64,000 nucleotides of DNA from Flectobacillus longus (GCF_030056705.1 NZ_JASHIC010000004.1:1-64000), one strand, 5' to 3'. Shown: positions 33,980 through 43,556, counted from the stretch's first letter. Made by a program: numbers and translations. Notes: generated by a model not told the origin, from the letters alone.

Positions 33980-34570
33980 ATGAGAAAGACGCTTTTACTC
34001 TGCATGTTTTTCGCTATGATTAGCATGCTTGTTTCTGCTTGTAAAGTCAAACAGAAACAACACGACCTTTCTTCTCAGGACAGTCAATCTCTCATTTCGG
34101 AACTATTAGAAGGAGATGAATTGACCCATCAATTGTCTAAGACTTGGACAATCAACAAGGTAAACTATCAAGCAGATTCCAAAAAGGATATGCTTTACCA
34201 AAGAGGAGAAGTAGCAAATTTGCGTGACTATTCGAAAGAAAGTTTCAAGTTATCGCCAAACGGAACTGTAGTTCATACAGATGAAGGAGGCGACCAACAC
34301 GAAGGAAAGTGGAAACTCGTGGACAACAACACTAAATTGAAGATGGTGTTGGAAGATAACAAAGAAGTATTTTGGGATATTTTGAAAACCGATACTAAAA
34401 CTTTGGTGCTCCATTTGAGTGTAAACGCCCGCAAAGTAAATTGGGATATTCAAAAACTCGATGAGATTGATATTCCGACCGCCGCAGTATTCGCAGGTTT
34501 TTTCGCCGGCATTGTTGATGAAAATACACAAAACATTAGTATTACTTATCAAATGAGCCCTAGAGGCTAA
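33980..34570 (+). CDS. Lipocalin-like lipoprotein, unknown function
   Basis: 196 residues. The lipoprotein signal is MRKTLLLCMFFAMISMLVSAC, lipobox LVSAC with Cys21, so it is anchored to a membrane on the periplasmic side. The rest is strand-rich with a lipocalin-like tail pattern (WTINKVNYQAD, FKLSPNGTVVHTDEGGDQHE, GKWKLVDNNTKLKMVLED). The domain assignment is weak. It is preceded by a strong promoter with a long structured leader and followed by a terminator. Confidence 0.75.
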   Translation: MRKTLLLCMFFAMISMLVSACKVKQKQHDLSSQDSQSLISELLEGDELTHQLSKTWTINKVNYQADSKKDMLYQRGEVANLRDYSKESFKLSPNGTVVHTDEGGDQHEGKWKLVDNNTKLKMVLEDNKEVFWDILKTDTKTLVLHLSVNARKVNWDIQKLDEIDIPTAAVFAGFFAGIVDENTQNISITYQMSPRG

Positions 34571-34572
34571 TC

Positions 34573-34604
34573 AAAAAAGGCTAACCATCGGGTTAGCCTT
34601 TTTT
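34573..34604. terminator. Bidirectional terminator
   Basis: AAAAAAGGCTAACC pairs with GGTTAGCCTTTTTT (14 bp, 4-nt loop) between convergent genes. Confidence 0.95.
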
Positions 34605-34627
34605 GTATCTCTTCTGTACTTGTTGTA

Positions 34628-34960
34628 CTATAATAACTCTTCTGAAGGAATCCACAAATATTTTTTAAAATCAACAATCTTATCATTCTTTATTACAAGG
34701 CCTTCTGCCTCCAATAATTCTTGCATACGATTGCCTCCAAAAAAACCTTTGCCTGTGAGCATACCTGTGCTATTGACTACACGGTGCGCAGGAATGGAAG
34801 GGTCGGCATGACAAGCATTCATAGCCCAACCTACTAGCCTAGCCCCACTCTTTTTTCCTAAAAAATTAGCAATGGCACCGTAGCTAGTCACTCGGCCCTG
34901 AGGAATTAGACGCACTACAGCATACACATCCTCAAATATACTTGCCTTATCGGTAGCCAT
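34628..34960 (-). CDS. Alkyltransferase-like DNA-binding protein (ATL), no active Cys
   Basis: 110 residues from [10 protein letters not shown], the length of stand-alone MGMT C-terminal domains. Its start overlaps the stop of the upstream DUF3109 gene (TAATG). The winged-helix DNA-binding and active-site region is present (PQGRVTSYGAIANFLG, ARLVGWAMNAC), but the MGMT motif PCHR is IPAHR (Ala58). The protein should therefore bind O6-alkylguanine DNA without repairing it and signal to nucleotide excision repair, as known ATL proteins do. A longer start 48 bp upstream exists but lies inside the neighbour. Confidence 0.85.
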   Translation of the reverse strand: MATDKASIFEDVYAVVRLIPQGRVTSYGAIANFLGKKSGARLVGWAMNACHADPSIPAHRVVNSTGMLTGKGFFGGNRMQELLEAEGLVIKNDKIVDFKKYLWIPSEELL

Positions 34961-35532
34961 TATTCTTCCTGACGGTCTTTGATTTCTTCTAACAATTCCT
35001 GATACCAAGCCTCGCCATATTTACGAATCAGGGGTTCTTTCAAAAATTTATAAAGCTCCACTCCCAATTGTTCGCCATGTGAGCAAGCATCTGAGCAAAT
35101 ATGCCAACGGTCATAATTTAAGGCATCATATTGGTCGTATTTAGAAATACGAATAGGATACAAATGGCAAGAGATAGGTTTTCTCCATGAAATTTTACCG
35201 TCGAAATATGCCTGTTCAATACCACATTTCAAAATTCCTTTATCATCATACAAAGCAAAGGCACATTCGCGTCCTTCGATTACGGGCGTTGAAAAATCAC
35301 CCTCCCAATCTTTTACATAAGTACCTTCTTTTTCGATAACGGCTAATCCTTCTGGAGATAAATAGGGTTTTACTGATTCCAATATTTCGTCCATAATAGG
35401 CAGTTCGTCATCTTCAAGTGGTGCACCTAAGTCACCTTCTACACAACACGCACCTCTACATTTGAGTAGGTCACACACAAAAAATTTTTCGGCTATATCG
35501 TCACTAATGACCGTATTCTCAATTAAAATCAT
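34960..35532 (-). CDS. DUF3109 family Cys-rich protein
   Basis: 190 residues of a Bacteroidota-enriched family of unknown function. Conserved cysteines occur in [15 protein letters not shown] (about 20-34) and later [22 protein letters not shown] and [14 protein letters not shown], a YkgJ/zinc- or iron-type arrangement. Cytoplasmic by composition. It is translationally coupled to the ATL gene, which suggests a shared operon and perhaps a DNA-damage-related role (inference). Confidence 0.88.
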   Translation of the reverse strand: MILIENTVISDDIAEKFFVCDLLKCRGACCVEGDLGAPLEDDELPIMDEILESVKPYLSPEGLAVIEKEGTYVKDWEGDFSTPVIEGRECAFALYDDKGILKCGIEQAYFDGKISWRKPISCHLYPIRISKYDQYDALNYDRWHICSDACSHGEQLGVELYKFLKEPLIRKYGEAWYQELLEEIKDRQEE

Positions 35533-36005
35533 AATCCTATAGTATATTCGTTAAATTTGGGGAAGTGCACCAAATAAAATGCGCTACTCAATAAAAATCT
35601 AGCGAAATTAAAGTAATTTTTAAATACTTTTACAATTTGGCACTCTAATTGAGTTTGCTTTTTGAGATATAAAAAATTACTTTCTTATTTGCACCTGTAC
35701 AATTTGTTTTGATTTAGGCTATATCAGAATGGTGAAACTCACCTACAAATGGACTACTTCTAGATAAATTGAGTAATAGACCTATCATCATTTGACTCGT
35801 TATCATTTTCCTTAAAAGGTGTTTAGTAAGTAAGTATTTTCACCTTCAGTTTGAGTCATTCAAAGTATATCTGTACATAAAGACTGTTGAAAGTCTAAGA
35901 AACAAAACTTTATAGAAATCGCTTGGCCCTGACATTTGCACTAAAGTACCGTAGTAGAATTAAAAATTGTTGCACAAAATATATCTTACTTTTCTTTAAA
36001 AGTTC
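35533..36005. other. Divergent intergenic region
   Basis: About 470 bp between divergent DUF3109 and MltD-like genes. No ORF or strong hairpin was recognised. TTGGCAC near 35637 resembles half a sigma-54 site, but the second half is at the wrong distance. Confidence 0.3.
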
Positions 36006-38357
36006 ATGAAATTATATCGCTACCTAACATTACTTGTAGTTTTCTTTCCGAGTCTGTTAATGGCTCAAGATGTTCCGTCAAGTATGCTCATTGGCTCAGT
36101 TAACGTAAAAATTACTGATGATGCACGAACCAAAATTCAAAATGAGATTAGCCCTCTTACGATTAGTCCCAACTATTTGAATAGAATGGTCAGTCGAATG
36201 CTTACTTATTTGCCTGCGATTGAGCGCATTTTACAAGAAGAAAGGGTTCCTGACGAAATAAAATATCTATGTGTTCAAGAAAGTTTCTTGAGTCCTGATG
36301 CACGTTCTACTTCGGATGCAATTGGCTACTGGCAATTCAAGAAAGAAACTGCCAGAGATTTTAATCTACGAGTAGATGCTGTAGTTGACGAACGTAAGCA
36401 CTTGATGGCTTCGACCAAAGCAGCTTGTAGTTATTTCAAAAAACATAAAGATTTATTGGGTAACTGGGTAGCAAGTATCCTGTCGTACCGCCTCGGTTAT
36501 ACAAGTTTTAGAAAAGCCAAAGAAATGGAGTGGGCCAATAAATCTGAAATTACCGTTACGGGTGAAACCGATTGGTATATCATTCGCTTTTTGGCACATA
36601 AACTTGTGCTTGACCAAGAGTACAACAAAGCCAAACAAAACCCTCCTACTAGCAATCCTGTACTGTTTGAATATAGCAAGACAAAAGGTAAAAGTCTTTA
36701 CGAAATAGCTACTTATCTGAAAGTAAGCACACAAGAATTAGAGCTTTCTAACTCTTGGCTTACATCAAAATCTATTCCTGACGACAAAGACTATACTCTT
36801 TATTTGATAGTAGATCCCATGAAGTATCAGGAATTAACCACTATTGTAGATAGCGATAACAATAACTCGTCGAGTAGCCATACTAATAGCAATACTAATG
36901 GTCCAGATACTACTCCAGATGTTGGTTTTCCAGTACTAAAAAGACTTTCGCCAGCAAACACTAATCCCAATGAGCCTATTTATTATGAAATCAATGGTAA
37001 AAAAGGAATTTTAGCATTGGAGGGAGATACTCCCGAAAAAATAGCTGAGCGCGGAGATATTAGTTTAAAGAAATTTTTGAAATATAATGATTTGGAAGAT
37101 AATGAGCGTATTATTCCTAATCAGGTGTATTACTTGCGTAAAAAAGACCGCAAAGCACAAGTGGCATTCCATACAGTTCGTGGCAATGAATCACTTTGGC
37201 AAATTTCGCAAATGTATGGTATCAATCTTGACGACCTAAAAGAAAAAAATCGTATTACAACAATTCAAAGATTACAGAAAGGACGATTATTGTATCTGAT
37301 TGATACCCGTTCTGAAAGAGATGATATTCAGATTAGCACTGAAGGAGAACAACCTCAACCTCCTAAAGATTCAAATAAAAATACGATACCTACACCTCCT
37401 AAAGAAACCACAAAACCAGATAACAGCAGTAACAGTGGTGTAGACAAAATGCCTCCTCCTATTCTTGTAAACCCAGGAAATTCCACAAAACCAGCTGATG
37501 TTCCCGTAACACCACCCAATAATAGTAAGAAAGAGCCAAATGACCCTTTGGATCCTGTGTATCCAACAACAAATACAAAACCTACGAATCCAACGCCTCC
37601 TAGCGTTCCTAGTGATGTAAATGACTCAAAGAAAAACTTGAGTATTAGCTCGCACCGTGTTGAAGCTAAACAGACTTATTATAGTATAGCTCGTTTGTAT
37701 AACATGTCTGTAGCAGATTTGTATCAATTAAATGATATAGATGCGAGTGTAACTTTGCGTGTTGGGCAAGATTTGAAAGTATATAAAAATGGCGGTTCTG
37801 ATGCTTTGATTGGCAACAAAGAAAATGTTATTCCAAACGATAACAAAAAGCCTAAACCATCAATGATTGATGAGTCTAATAGCAATAATCCAGAAAAAGT
37901 TAATTCTCAGACAAAAACTCCAGAAAATAGCAACAACTCGATATTTTCAAGATCAACCAATAAGCCCATTTTTAAAATTGTTCATACTGTACAAAAAGGA
38001 GAAACACTTTTTCGTATTGCTCAATTCTATAATGTTAGTGCCGAAAACCTTCGTAACTGGAATAGCCTACCATCAAACAACGTTGAAGTAGGACAAGAGC
38101 TTTCTATTCCAGGAGAATTTGCGCATTTACCAAGTGAAGGTGCAGGAAGCAGTACTTATACTTCTACTGTGAATAATGAACCTGTTCGCTATCAGAATGA
38201 TAACCCTCAATCTGAAACAAAATATCATACTGTAAAAGCAGGAGAAACGGCTTTCCGTATTTCACAAATGTATGGTTTGTCGGTTCCTCAATTTTTGAAG
38301 ATGAATGGTTTATCAAGTCCATCTATATCCGCGGGGCAAAAATTGAAAGTCAAATAA
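36006..38357 (+). CDS. MltD-type lytic transglycosylase with LysM repeats
   Basis: 783 residues. A signal peptide (LTLLVVFFPSLLMAQ, about 7-21) is followed by a GH23-like SLT domain (about 60-200) with catalytic Glu92 in CVQESFLSPDARSTSDAIGY. Several LysM-type units follow (about 225-280, 340-435, 550-600, 660-705 and 738-783; clearest HTVQKGETLFRIAQFYNVS and HTVKAGETAFRISQMYGLS). They are separated by long Pro/Asn/Thr/Lys-rich linkers. It cleaves peptidoglycan glycan strands in the periplasm or on the cell surface. Linker length is unusual but typical for this phylum. MITE copy B follows. Confidence 0.88.
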   Translation: MKLYRYLTLLVVFFPSLLMAQDVPSSMLIGSVNVKITDDARTKIQNEISPLTISPNYLNRMVSRMLTYLPAIERILQEERVPDEIKYLCVQESFLSPDARSTSDAIGYWQFKKETARDFNLRVDAVVDERKHLMASTKAACSYFKKHKDLLGNWVASILSYRLGYTSFRKAKEMEWANKSEITVTGETDWYIIRFLAHKLVLDQEYNKAKQNPPTSNPVLFEYSKTKGKSLYEIATYLKVSTQELELSNSWLTSKSIPDDKDYTLYLIVDPMKYQELTTIVDSDNNNSSSSHTNSNTNGPDTTPDVGFPVLKRLSPANTNPNEPIYYEINGKKGILALEGDTPEKIAERGDISLKKFLKYNDLEDNERIIPNQVYYLRKKDRKAQVAFHTVRGNESLWQISQMYGINLDDLKEKNRITTIQRLQKGRLLYLIDTRSERDDIQISTEGEQPQPPKDSNKNTIPTPPKETTKPDNSSNSGVDKMPPPILVNPGNSTKPADVPVTPPNNSKKEPNDPLDPVYPTTNTKPTNPTPPSVPSDVNDSKKNLSISSHRVEAKQTYYSIARLYNMSVADLYQLNDIDASVTLRVGQDLKVYKNGGSDALIGNKENVIPNDNKKPKPSMIDESNSNNPEKVNSQTKTPENSNNSIFSRSTNKPIFKIVHTVQKGETLFRIAQFYNVSAENLRNWNSLPSNNVEVGQELSIPGEFAHLPSEGAGSSTYTSTVNNEPVRYQNDNPQSETKYHTVKAGETAFRISQMYGLSVPQFLKMNGLSSPSISAGQKLKVK

Positions 38358-38460
38358 ATAAGTGGGCTCACCCACTTTAGGCATTGAGTTTTATGCCGTA
38401 GACTAAAAGTCTAGATGTGTTTCTTATGAAAAAATGAAAACATTTTCACTTATGGCTTAA

Positions 38461-38683
38461 ATCATAAACATGAGTCATCCCGAATTTTAAGATTGGGGTT
38501 ATTCTCTAAGTTTTCATCAAAAAGCGGTCGGAAAATATTTTCCGACCGCTTTTTTTGATGCTACTATGCTAGATTTTACTCAGCTTAAGACGCAATCATT
38601 GCGTCTCTACTGCCACAATACAAATTTTAAATTAATCACTCATTCATTCAATCGCTAAATTAGGGATGACTCATGTTTATGAT
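38461..38683. mobile_element. MITE-like element, copy B
   Basis: A 223-bp element. The 27-bp ends ATCATAAACATGAGTCATCC... (38461) and ...GGATGACTCATGTTTATGAT (38683) are inverted repeats with one mismatch. Inside are a perfect terminator-type palindrome with arms AAAAAGCGGTCGGAAAAT and ATTTTCCGACCGCTTTTT (about 38520-38556) and a hairpin AGACGCAAT/ATTGCGTCT followed by CTAC. Same layout as copy A at 18750, but the terminator stem differs on both arms. It lies between convergent genes. Confidence 0.78.
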
Positions 38684-38697
38684 GATAATTTTATGAG

Positions 38698-39345
38698 TTA
38701 CAATTTTCTAGAAATCATAATACCGTCTCTCAATGGTAATAAGATATTTTCTGTTCTTGGATCATCTTGACACATCTTGTTGAAATCCAATAAGTTTTTT
38801 GTATCCTTATCTATCTTCTTTCCTTCTTCCACATTGGCAACTTTTCCACTCCACAAAACATTGTCAGAGAGAATATATCCACCTTTACGAACTTTATCAA
38901 AAACTAAATTATAGTATTTGGTATAGTTCATTTTATCGGCATCAATAAATACCAAGTCAAACACTTCGTCGAGGGTTGGAATAATTTCACCTGCATCACC
39001 AATACGATAATCAATTTTATCAGCATAAGGAGATTCGTCAAAAAAACTACGAGTAAATGTTTCTAACTCTTCATTTACATCGATGGTAATAATTTTGCCA
39101 TCATCTGCCAAACCCTCCGCCAAACAAAGTGCCGAATAGCCTGTATAAGTACCGATTTCAAGGATACGACGTGGGCGCATCATATAACTTACCTCCGCTA
39201 AATAGCGTCCTTGCAAATGCCCAGAGAGCATACGAGGTTGTAAGATTTTGACGTGTGTATCTCTATTCAGTTTTTTCAACAAATCACTTTCTGGCGAAGT
39301 ATGCTGTTCTGAATAGTCATTAATATTTTGAGGAAGAAAATCCAT
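38698..39345 (-). CDS. SAM-dependent O-methyltransferase (caffeoyl-CoA OMT-like)
   Basis: 215 residues of the class I methyltransferase family 3: SAM-binding ILEIGTYTGYSALCLAEGL (about 62-80), acidic loop IITIDVNEE, LVFIDADKMNYTKYY with metal-ligand Asp residues, and LSDNVLWSGKV. Bacterial members methylate small catechol-like substrates or unknown targets. The substrate is not predictable here. Single gene, 3' end next to MITE copy B. Confidence 0.9.
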   Translation of the reverse strand: MDFLPQNINDYSEQHTSPESDLLKKLNRDTHVKILQPRMLSGHLQGRYLAEVSYMMRPRRILEIGTYTGYSALCLAEGLADDGKIITIDVNEELETFTRSFFDESPYADKIDYRIGDAGEIIPTLDEVFDLVFIDADKMNYTKYYNLVFDKVRKGGYILSDNVLWSGKVANVEEGKKIDKDTKNLLDFNKMCQDDPRTENILLPLRDGIMISRKL

Positions 39346-39387
39346 TCTAAACTAAATTTAACTTCATGATGAAGGTACGTGAGCACT

Positions 39388-39591
39388 AGTGCTGAATTAT
39401 GAGTTGAGAATTAGTAGTATAAGAAGGAACGTAATACCCATCCATTTCGGATATCGGATGCTGGATTTCGGAAGTGTAAGCTTCTATATTTTGTAAAAAT
39501 AAAGGCATTTTGCTTTATTTCCGAAATCAGAAATCCCAAATCTGAAATTGTTGGAAATCCTTCGTACTCCACTAAATCATAATTTAGCACT
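39388..39591. repeat. Imperfect 204-bp palindromic element
   Basis: AGTGCTGAATTATGA (39388-39402) pairs with TCATAATTTAGCACT (39577-39591), one mismatch. Inner arms carry repeated ATTTCGGA-type words (about 39449-39480) mirrored by TTTCCGAAATC and AAATCTGAAAT (about 39520-39550). There is no ORF. It is probably a MITE or REP-type element in the gap between two minus-strand methyltransferase genes. Confidence 0.55.
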
Positions 39592-39596
39592 CCTAC

Positions 39597-40367
39597 TTAT
39601 TTTGTGGCGATATAGAAAAAGTCGAAACAGTTTTCTGCATCGTCATTGATAAAGTAGTCTTGCCAAGTAATATCTGACACTAATTTACCGTCACTTTTCT
39701 GAATAATATCACGGCTCATACGGTTGGCAATATCATAAGGTATTTGCAACATCCATCTTGGTAAGCGATATTGTAGGTTGAAAATATCGAATCTTGTAAT
39801 TTTCTCAACAGAGCGTTTATTTTCTTCATAATAAGCCATTACCTTAGGATTGCCATGAATACCTCTGGTTTGGATAGTAGGGAATACTTTCAAGATTAAG
39901 TTTTTCAATTCATCTGCAAGGTATTCTCTTACGTGCCAAGGATTACGACTCAATGAATACTTACGGTTTACCGTGGTCAAAATCAACTTTCCTCCTGGTT
40001 TTAGTACACGATGTGCTTCTTTGATAAACGCCAAATCGTCTTCGATATGCTCGATTACTTGAAAAGTCACAATATAATCAAATGTATTATCAGCAATACC
40101 TTTGAGTGGAGGCAAAAACATATCGATGAATTTGAAGCTCGGATATTCGGCCGTTAGCTTAGTCATCAAAGGTTCGTTTTTGTCGACACCCGTGTAGTTT
40201 GTTACCGAAGGAGCTAATACTGCCACTCCACGGCCAGTTCCACAACCGATTTCTAACAAGTCGCCTGAGACCATTTTAGCGGCTTCGATATAGGGGAATA
40301 ACAAACGCTGATGAACAGGATTGTCTGATACAATTTCAGAGGAAGCGATTTCTGTAGTTTTATACAT
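39597..40367 (-). CDS. Class I SAM-dependent methyltransferase
   Basis: 256 residues from MYKTTEIASSE. The SAM motif LLEIGCGTGRGVAVLAP (about 37-53) and VIEHIEDDLAFIKEAHRVLKPGGKL identify a type 11 methyltransferase. The frame is open for 35 codons upstream, but a promoter-like TAATTTTG lies inside that stretch, so the shorter start is preferred. The substrate is unknown. Such genes often act in lipid, quinone or glycan modification. Confidence 0.85.
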   Translation of the reverse strand: MYKTTEIASSEIVSDNPVHQRLLFPYIEAAKMVSGDLLEIGCGTGRGVAVLAPSVTNYTGVDKNEPLMTKLTAEYPSFKFIDMFLPPLKGIADNTFDYIVTFQVIEHIEDDLAFIKEAHRVLKPGGKLILTTVNRKYSLSRNPWHVREYLADELKNLILKVFPTIQTRGIHGNPKVMAYYEENKRSVEKITRFDIFNLQYRLPRWMLQIPYDIANRMSRDIIQKSDGKLVSDITWQDYFINDDAENCFDFFYIATK

Positions 40368-40447
40368 TGTATTCTTGAGTAAAATCCAATTTGTCAATAA
40401 AGTGTGTGTTCCCACGCTTTGGCACTTGGAGTCTTTGTATTTTTTTT

Positions 40448-40455
40448 CAAAATTA
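40448..40455 (-). promoter_or_regulatory. -7 element upstream of the methyltransferase
   Basis: TAATTTTG on the minus strand, about 80 bp before the preferred start at 40367. Confidence 0.35.
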
Positions 40456-40657
40456 CCGCTTTTGCTTGACATCAGAAAAATACTCCTTAAATTGGTTCGT
40501 TATTTATCTGAAATAAGTTTCGGTTTGGTAAAATTCTGAGCAATTATCATTCAAAATGATATTATCGTTTTTACTCGTCAAGCTTTTTTACACTGATTTT
40601 TTGAACATTTCCTACAAATTGTAGGTTGAAAAACGAGCTTACTCATTTAGAATTACT

Positions 40658-41908
40658 ATGAAACAATTATTTTACCTATTCGCCGTATTAGTTTTATTGA
40701 GTGGATGTACTGCTACCAATCCATCTGTAAAATCAACTGCCAATAACCAAGAGAATAGAGTTCCTTTACAACGAATTCTTACCAAAAGTAAGTTTTTGGA
40801 CAATGGTAATAACATCAGAGTATATGTAACATTCTTTTTAGACCGCCCCACTACCCTTGCAGAGGTAAGTCGTGAAGTGGTGGTAAATTATCAGTTATTT
40901 GCTGAATACAATAGCACAAAACAAGCCTTGGTTAGTGGTAATGTCAATTTTTCGATAAATACATTGCTTGAAGATAAAGGGTGGTATATTGCTTCATTTG
41001 ATGTTCCGAAGCCCAAAGATTTGTACACAGGCGTTGTTTTGACCGAAATCAGAGACAATCGTAGCAATAATAAAACAATCAATGACTGTTTTGTGAGGTT
41101 CCAGTCTGGCAAAGTAGGAGATTACTATATGTTTTTTGATAAAACAGGAACTGTACCTATCCTACAAAGCTTCGTAACTGCTGGCGATTCAGTAATCCTA
41201 AAAAGCTTAGATAGCAAAATGACGGCATTCAAAACGATGCGCTATAAATACGAGTTTGACCCAGCCCTTTCACCAATGGCTACAGGTCAGCGCGTACCTC
41301 AAAAAAGCTTATACACTGACTCTGTTTACACACTTCAGTCGAATAAAATCATCAAATTTGATACAGAATCTTTGTATTACATGACCAAGGATACATCCGA
41401 AGCTTTCGGTATCGGATTAATGGTTGTAGATAAGCGTTATCCCAAATTGACACGCCCTGAAAAGCTGGCTCGCCCACTCATTTATATGAGTACCACTACT
41501 GAAACGGCCGATCTTTATGGTTCGAGAGAACCCAAAAAAGCGCTCGATAACTATTGGTTGAATGTGACTCAAGGTAATCAAAATAATGCTAAACGCACGA
41601 TTAAGGCATTTTATCAACGAGTAGAGCAAGCCAACAAAATGTTTAGTACCTACAAAGAAGGTTGGAAAACAGACAAGGGAATGGTTTGGATAATCATGGG
41701 AGACCCATCAAAGATAGTACGTACTAAGGATAAAGAAATTTGGACATATACTCGTAATAGCCAGTATTCGGAGGTAAATTTTACTTTTAACAGACGAGCT
41801 AACCAATTTACAGAAGACCATTATGAATTACAACGCTACGCCGAATATCAGTCCATTTGGTATCCAACGGTTGACCAATGGCGTAACGGAGACGTTGTAG
41901 TGAAATAA
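40658..41908 (+). CDS. GWxTD-domain lipoprotein
   Basis: 416 residues. Lipoprotein signal MKQLFYLFAVLVLLSGC with Cys17. The C-terminal GWxTD domain includes YKEGWKTDKGMVWIIMGDP (Gly335 to Asp339) and IWTYTRNSQ. The family is widespread in Bacteroidota and acidobacteria with no known function. The N-terminal two thirds is beta-rich. It is probably periplasmic or outer-membrane attached. Terminator at 42001. Confidence 0.87.
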   Translation: MKQLFYLFAVLVLLSGCTATNPSVKSTANNQENRVPLQRILTKSKFLDNGNNIRVYVTFFLDRPTTLAEVSREVVVNYQLFAEYNSTKQALVSGNVNFSINTLLEDKGWYIASFDVPKPKDLYTGVVLTEIRDNRSNNKTINDCFVRFQSGKVGDYYMFFDKTGTVPILQSFVTAGDSVILKSLDSKMTAFKTMRYKYEFDPALSPMATGQRVPQKSLYTDSVYTLQSNKIIKFDTESLYYMTKDTSEAFGIGLMVVDKRYPKLTRPEKLARPLIYMSTTTETADLYGSREPKKALDNYWLNVTQGNQNNAKRTIKAFYQRVEQANKMFSTYKEGWKTDKGMVWIIMGDPSKIVRTKDKEIWTYTRNSQYSEVNFTFNRRANQFTEDHYELQRYAEYQSIWYPTVDQWRNGDVVVK

Positions 41909-42000
41909 TTAGATGCTCATCAAGGTAGTTTTTTATGGCAAAAACTATCATAGACAAAGGTATTTTACTCCATAAAAATCTTGAACAAAAAGTATATTTT

Positions 42001-42042
42001 AGGCTTTATATAAAATGATATTTTATATAAAGCCTGTTTTTT
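42001..42042 (+). terminator. 16-bp terminator after the GWxTD gene
   Basis: AGGCTTTATATAAAAT (42001-42016) pairs perfectly with ATTTTATATAAAGCCT (42020-42035), 3-nt loop, followed by GTTTTTTT. A weaker TAGTTTTT/AAAAACTA hairpin lies at about 41925-41950. Confidence 0.9.
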
Positions 42043-42268
42043 TGCTTGCAGCTAAATATAAAACTCCCAAAATAGCATTTAACAGTCAATAGAATTCTAT
42101 CATTTTTAAGGAGCTTTCAGATAAGAATGAGGTAGTTTTTGGTTACTGCCAAAAACTTTACGAACTTTGTTAAAATTTTTCATTAACAAAACGAGAGAAC
42201 CCTAAATAGGTATCTATCTGATTGTTAATACCAAACATAGCCTTGTGCTAAATTTACATTCATAAAAA
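42043..42268. other. rlmB upstream region
   Basis: About 225 bp of AT-rich DNA; no gene or clear promoter recognised. Confidence 0.3.
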
Positions 42269-43066
42269 ATGTCATTCGAACAAAAATCTGATGGGCCTAA
42301 AAAACCCTTCAAATATTTTAATCATGCACCAAGACCCGACAATAAAGATATTGTTTTTGGGGTTCAATCGGTATTAGAGACACTGCGCTCAGGAAAAGAA
42401 ATCGACAAGATTTTAGTCCAAAGAGAATTAGGTTCTATTGAAGTTTTAGAGTTTGCTCGTCTTCGTGGTATTCCTGTTCAAAAAGTTCCTACAGAAAAAT
42501 TAGATCGTGTTACTCGCAAAAACCACCAAGGTGTAATTGCTTTTGTATCAGCAATCAACTATGCAAAATTAGATAACGTAGTAGCAGGTATTTACGAAAA
42601 AGGTGAAACTCCTCTCCTTTTAATTTTGGATAGAGTAACTGATGTACGCAACTTTGGTGCGATTGCTCGTACTGCCGAGTGTACAGGTGTTCATGCTATC
42701 GTGCTTCCTACAAAAGGAGCTGCACAAATCAATGCTGATGCCATGAAAACGTCTTCTGGGGCGTTAAACTTTTTACCAGTTTGTCGCGAAGAAAGTTTAG
42801 CCCAAACTGTAAAATATCTACAAGAATCAGGTATTCAGGTGGTGGGGTGTACAGAAAAAGTTTCAAAAAACTTATATGAAGTAGACATGACTATTCCGAC
42901 AGCCATTATCATGGGCTCTGAAGAGGATGGTATTTCAGACGAATTATTAAAAGCGGCCGATGAACTAGCAAGTATTCCGATGGCTGGTCGTGTGGGCTCA
43001 CTCAATGTGTCTGTAGCCAATGGTGTTGTATTGTACGAAGCAGTACGTCAGCGCCTTAGTTTATAA
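42269..43066 (+). CDS. rlmB: 23S rRNA (guanosine-2'-O)-methyltransferase, RlmB/TrmH family
   Basis: 265 residues of the SpoU knot-fold family. The N-terminal substrate-binding domain is about 25-100 (VFGVQSVLETLRSGKEIDKI). The SPOUT domain has motif 1 ILDRVTDVRNFGAIARTAE (about 114-132), motif 2 IIMGSEEDGIS and motif 3 IPMAGRVGSLNVSVANGVVLYE. It probably methylates G2251 of 23S rRNA; a tRNA target cannot be fully excluded. It has a strong terminator. Confidence 0.9.
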   Translation: MSFEQKSDGPKKPFKYFNHAPRPDNKDIVFGVQSVLETLRSGKEIDKILVQRELGSIEVLEFARLRGIPVQKVPTEKLDRVTRKNHQGVIAFVSAINYAKLDNVVAGIYEKGETPLLLILDRVTDVRNFGAIARTAECTGVHAIVLPTKGAAQINADAMKTSSGALNFLPVCREESLAQTVKYLQESGIQVVGCTEKVSKNLYEVDMTIPTAIIMGSEEDGISDELLKAADELASIPMAGRVGSLNVSVANGVVLYEAVRQRLSL

Positions 43067-43077
43067 TAAGCTTGTAG

Positions 43078-43120
43078 TTTGCAGAAACTAGCACTATCAT
43101 GATAGTTTCTGCAAATTTTT
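43078..43120 (+). terminator. Terminator of rlmB
   Basis: TTTGCAGAAACTA (43078-43090) pairs with TAGTTTCTGCAAA (43103-43115), then TTTTT. The loop itself contains ACTATCATGATAGT, an alternative dyad. Confidence 0.9.
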
Positions 43121-43500
43121 CTCCCTATCGACAATCCTTTCAAATAAGACTCCGTATGCTACTACTTCTACTCAGCCAGTAATTAACCCCATTTTTTGAT
43201 TTCACCCCGAATGTGCCGTTCACTCAATAATCAGAGTTATATTCCACATATTCAAGGAAGTATTTATAATTTTGATTACAAATCAGAATGCAAAGTTGAG
43301 TTTGTTCGTTTTTAGTTAGAGTTCTTTTTCCTAATTACCTGCTGCTAATTTGACAAATTGCCTCTCATTTACCAAAAATCAATTTTTACGCAGTTTTTTG
43401 CATACTCTGTTATTAATATAATAACATTTTAGTGAGCAATTCGTTTTAGAATTGAACACATTTGAGTTTAGAAATAATTAGTTACCATAAATAAGTTCGG
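43121..43500. other. Intergenic region, nothing recognised
   Basis: About 380 bp of AT-rich DNA between convergent genes, with no ORF above noise and no repeat I could link to the families in this window. Confidence 0.4.
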
Positions 43501-43507
43501 AATATGA

Positions 43508-43536
43508 AAAGCTCAATACCAATGGTATTGGGCTTT
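43508..43536 (-). terminator. Terminator of the SDR gene
   Basis: AAAGCTCAATACC (43508-43520) pairs with GGTATTGGGCTTT (43524-43536) with one G-T, followed by T residues on the minus strand. Confidence 0.75.
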
Positions 43537-43556
43537 CTTGTTGATGTAGTATATAC

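Noticed and set aside
35637-35665. Second sigma-54 promoter (TTGGCAC...TTTGC)
   Set aside because: The two boxes are about six bases too far apart.
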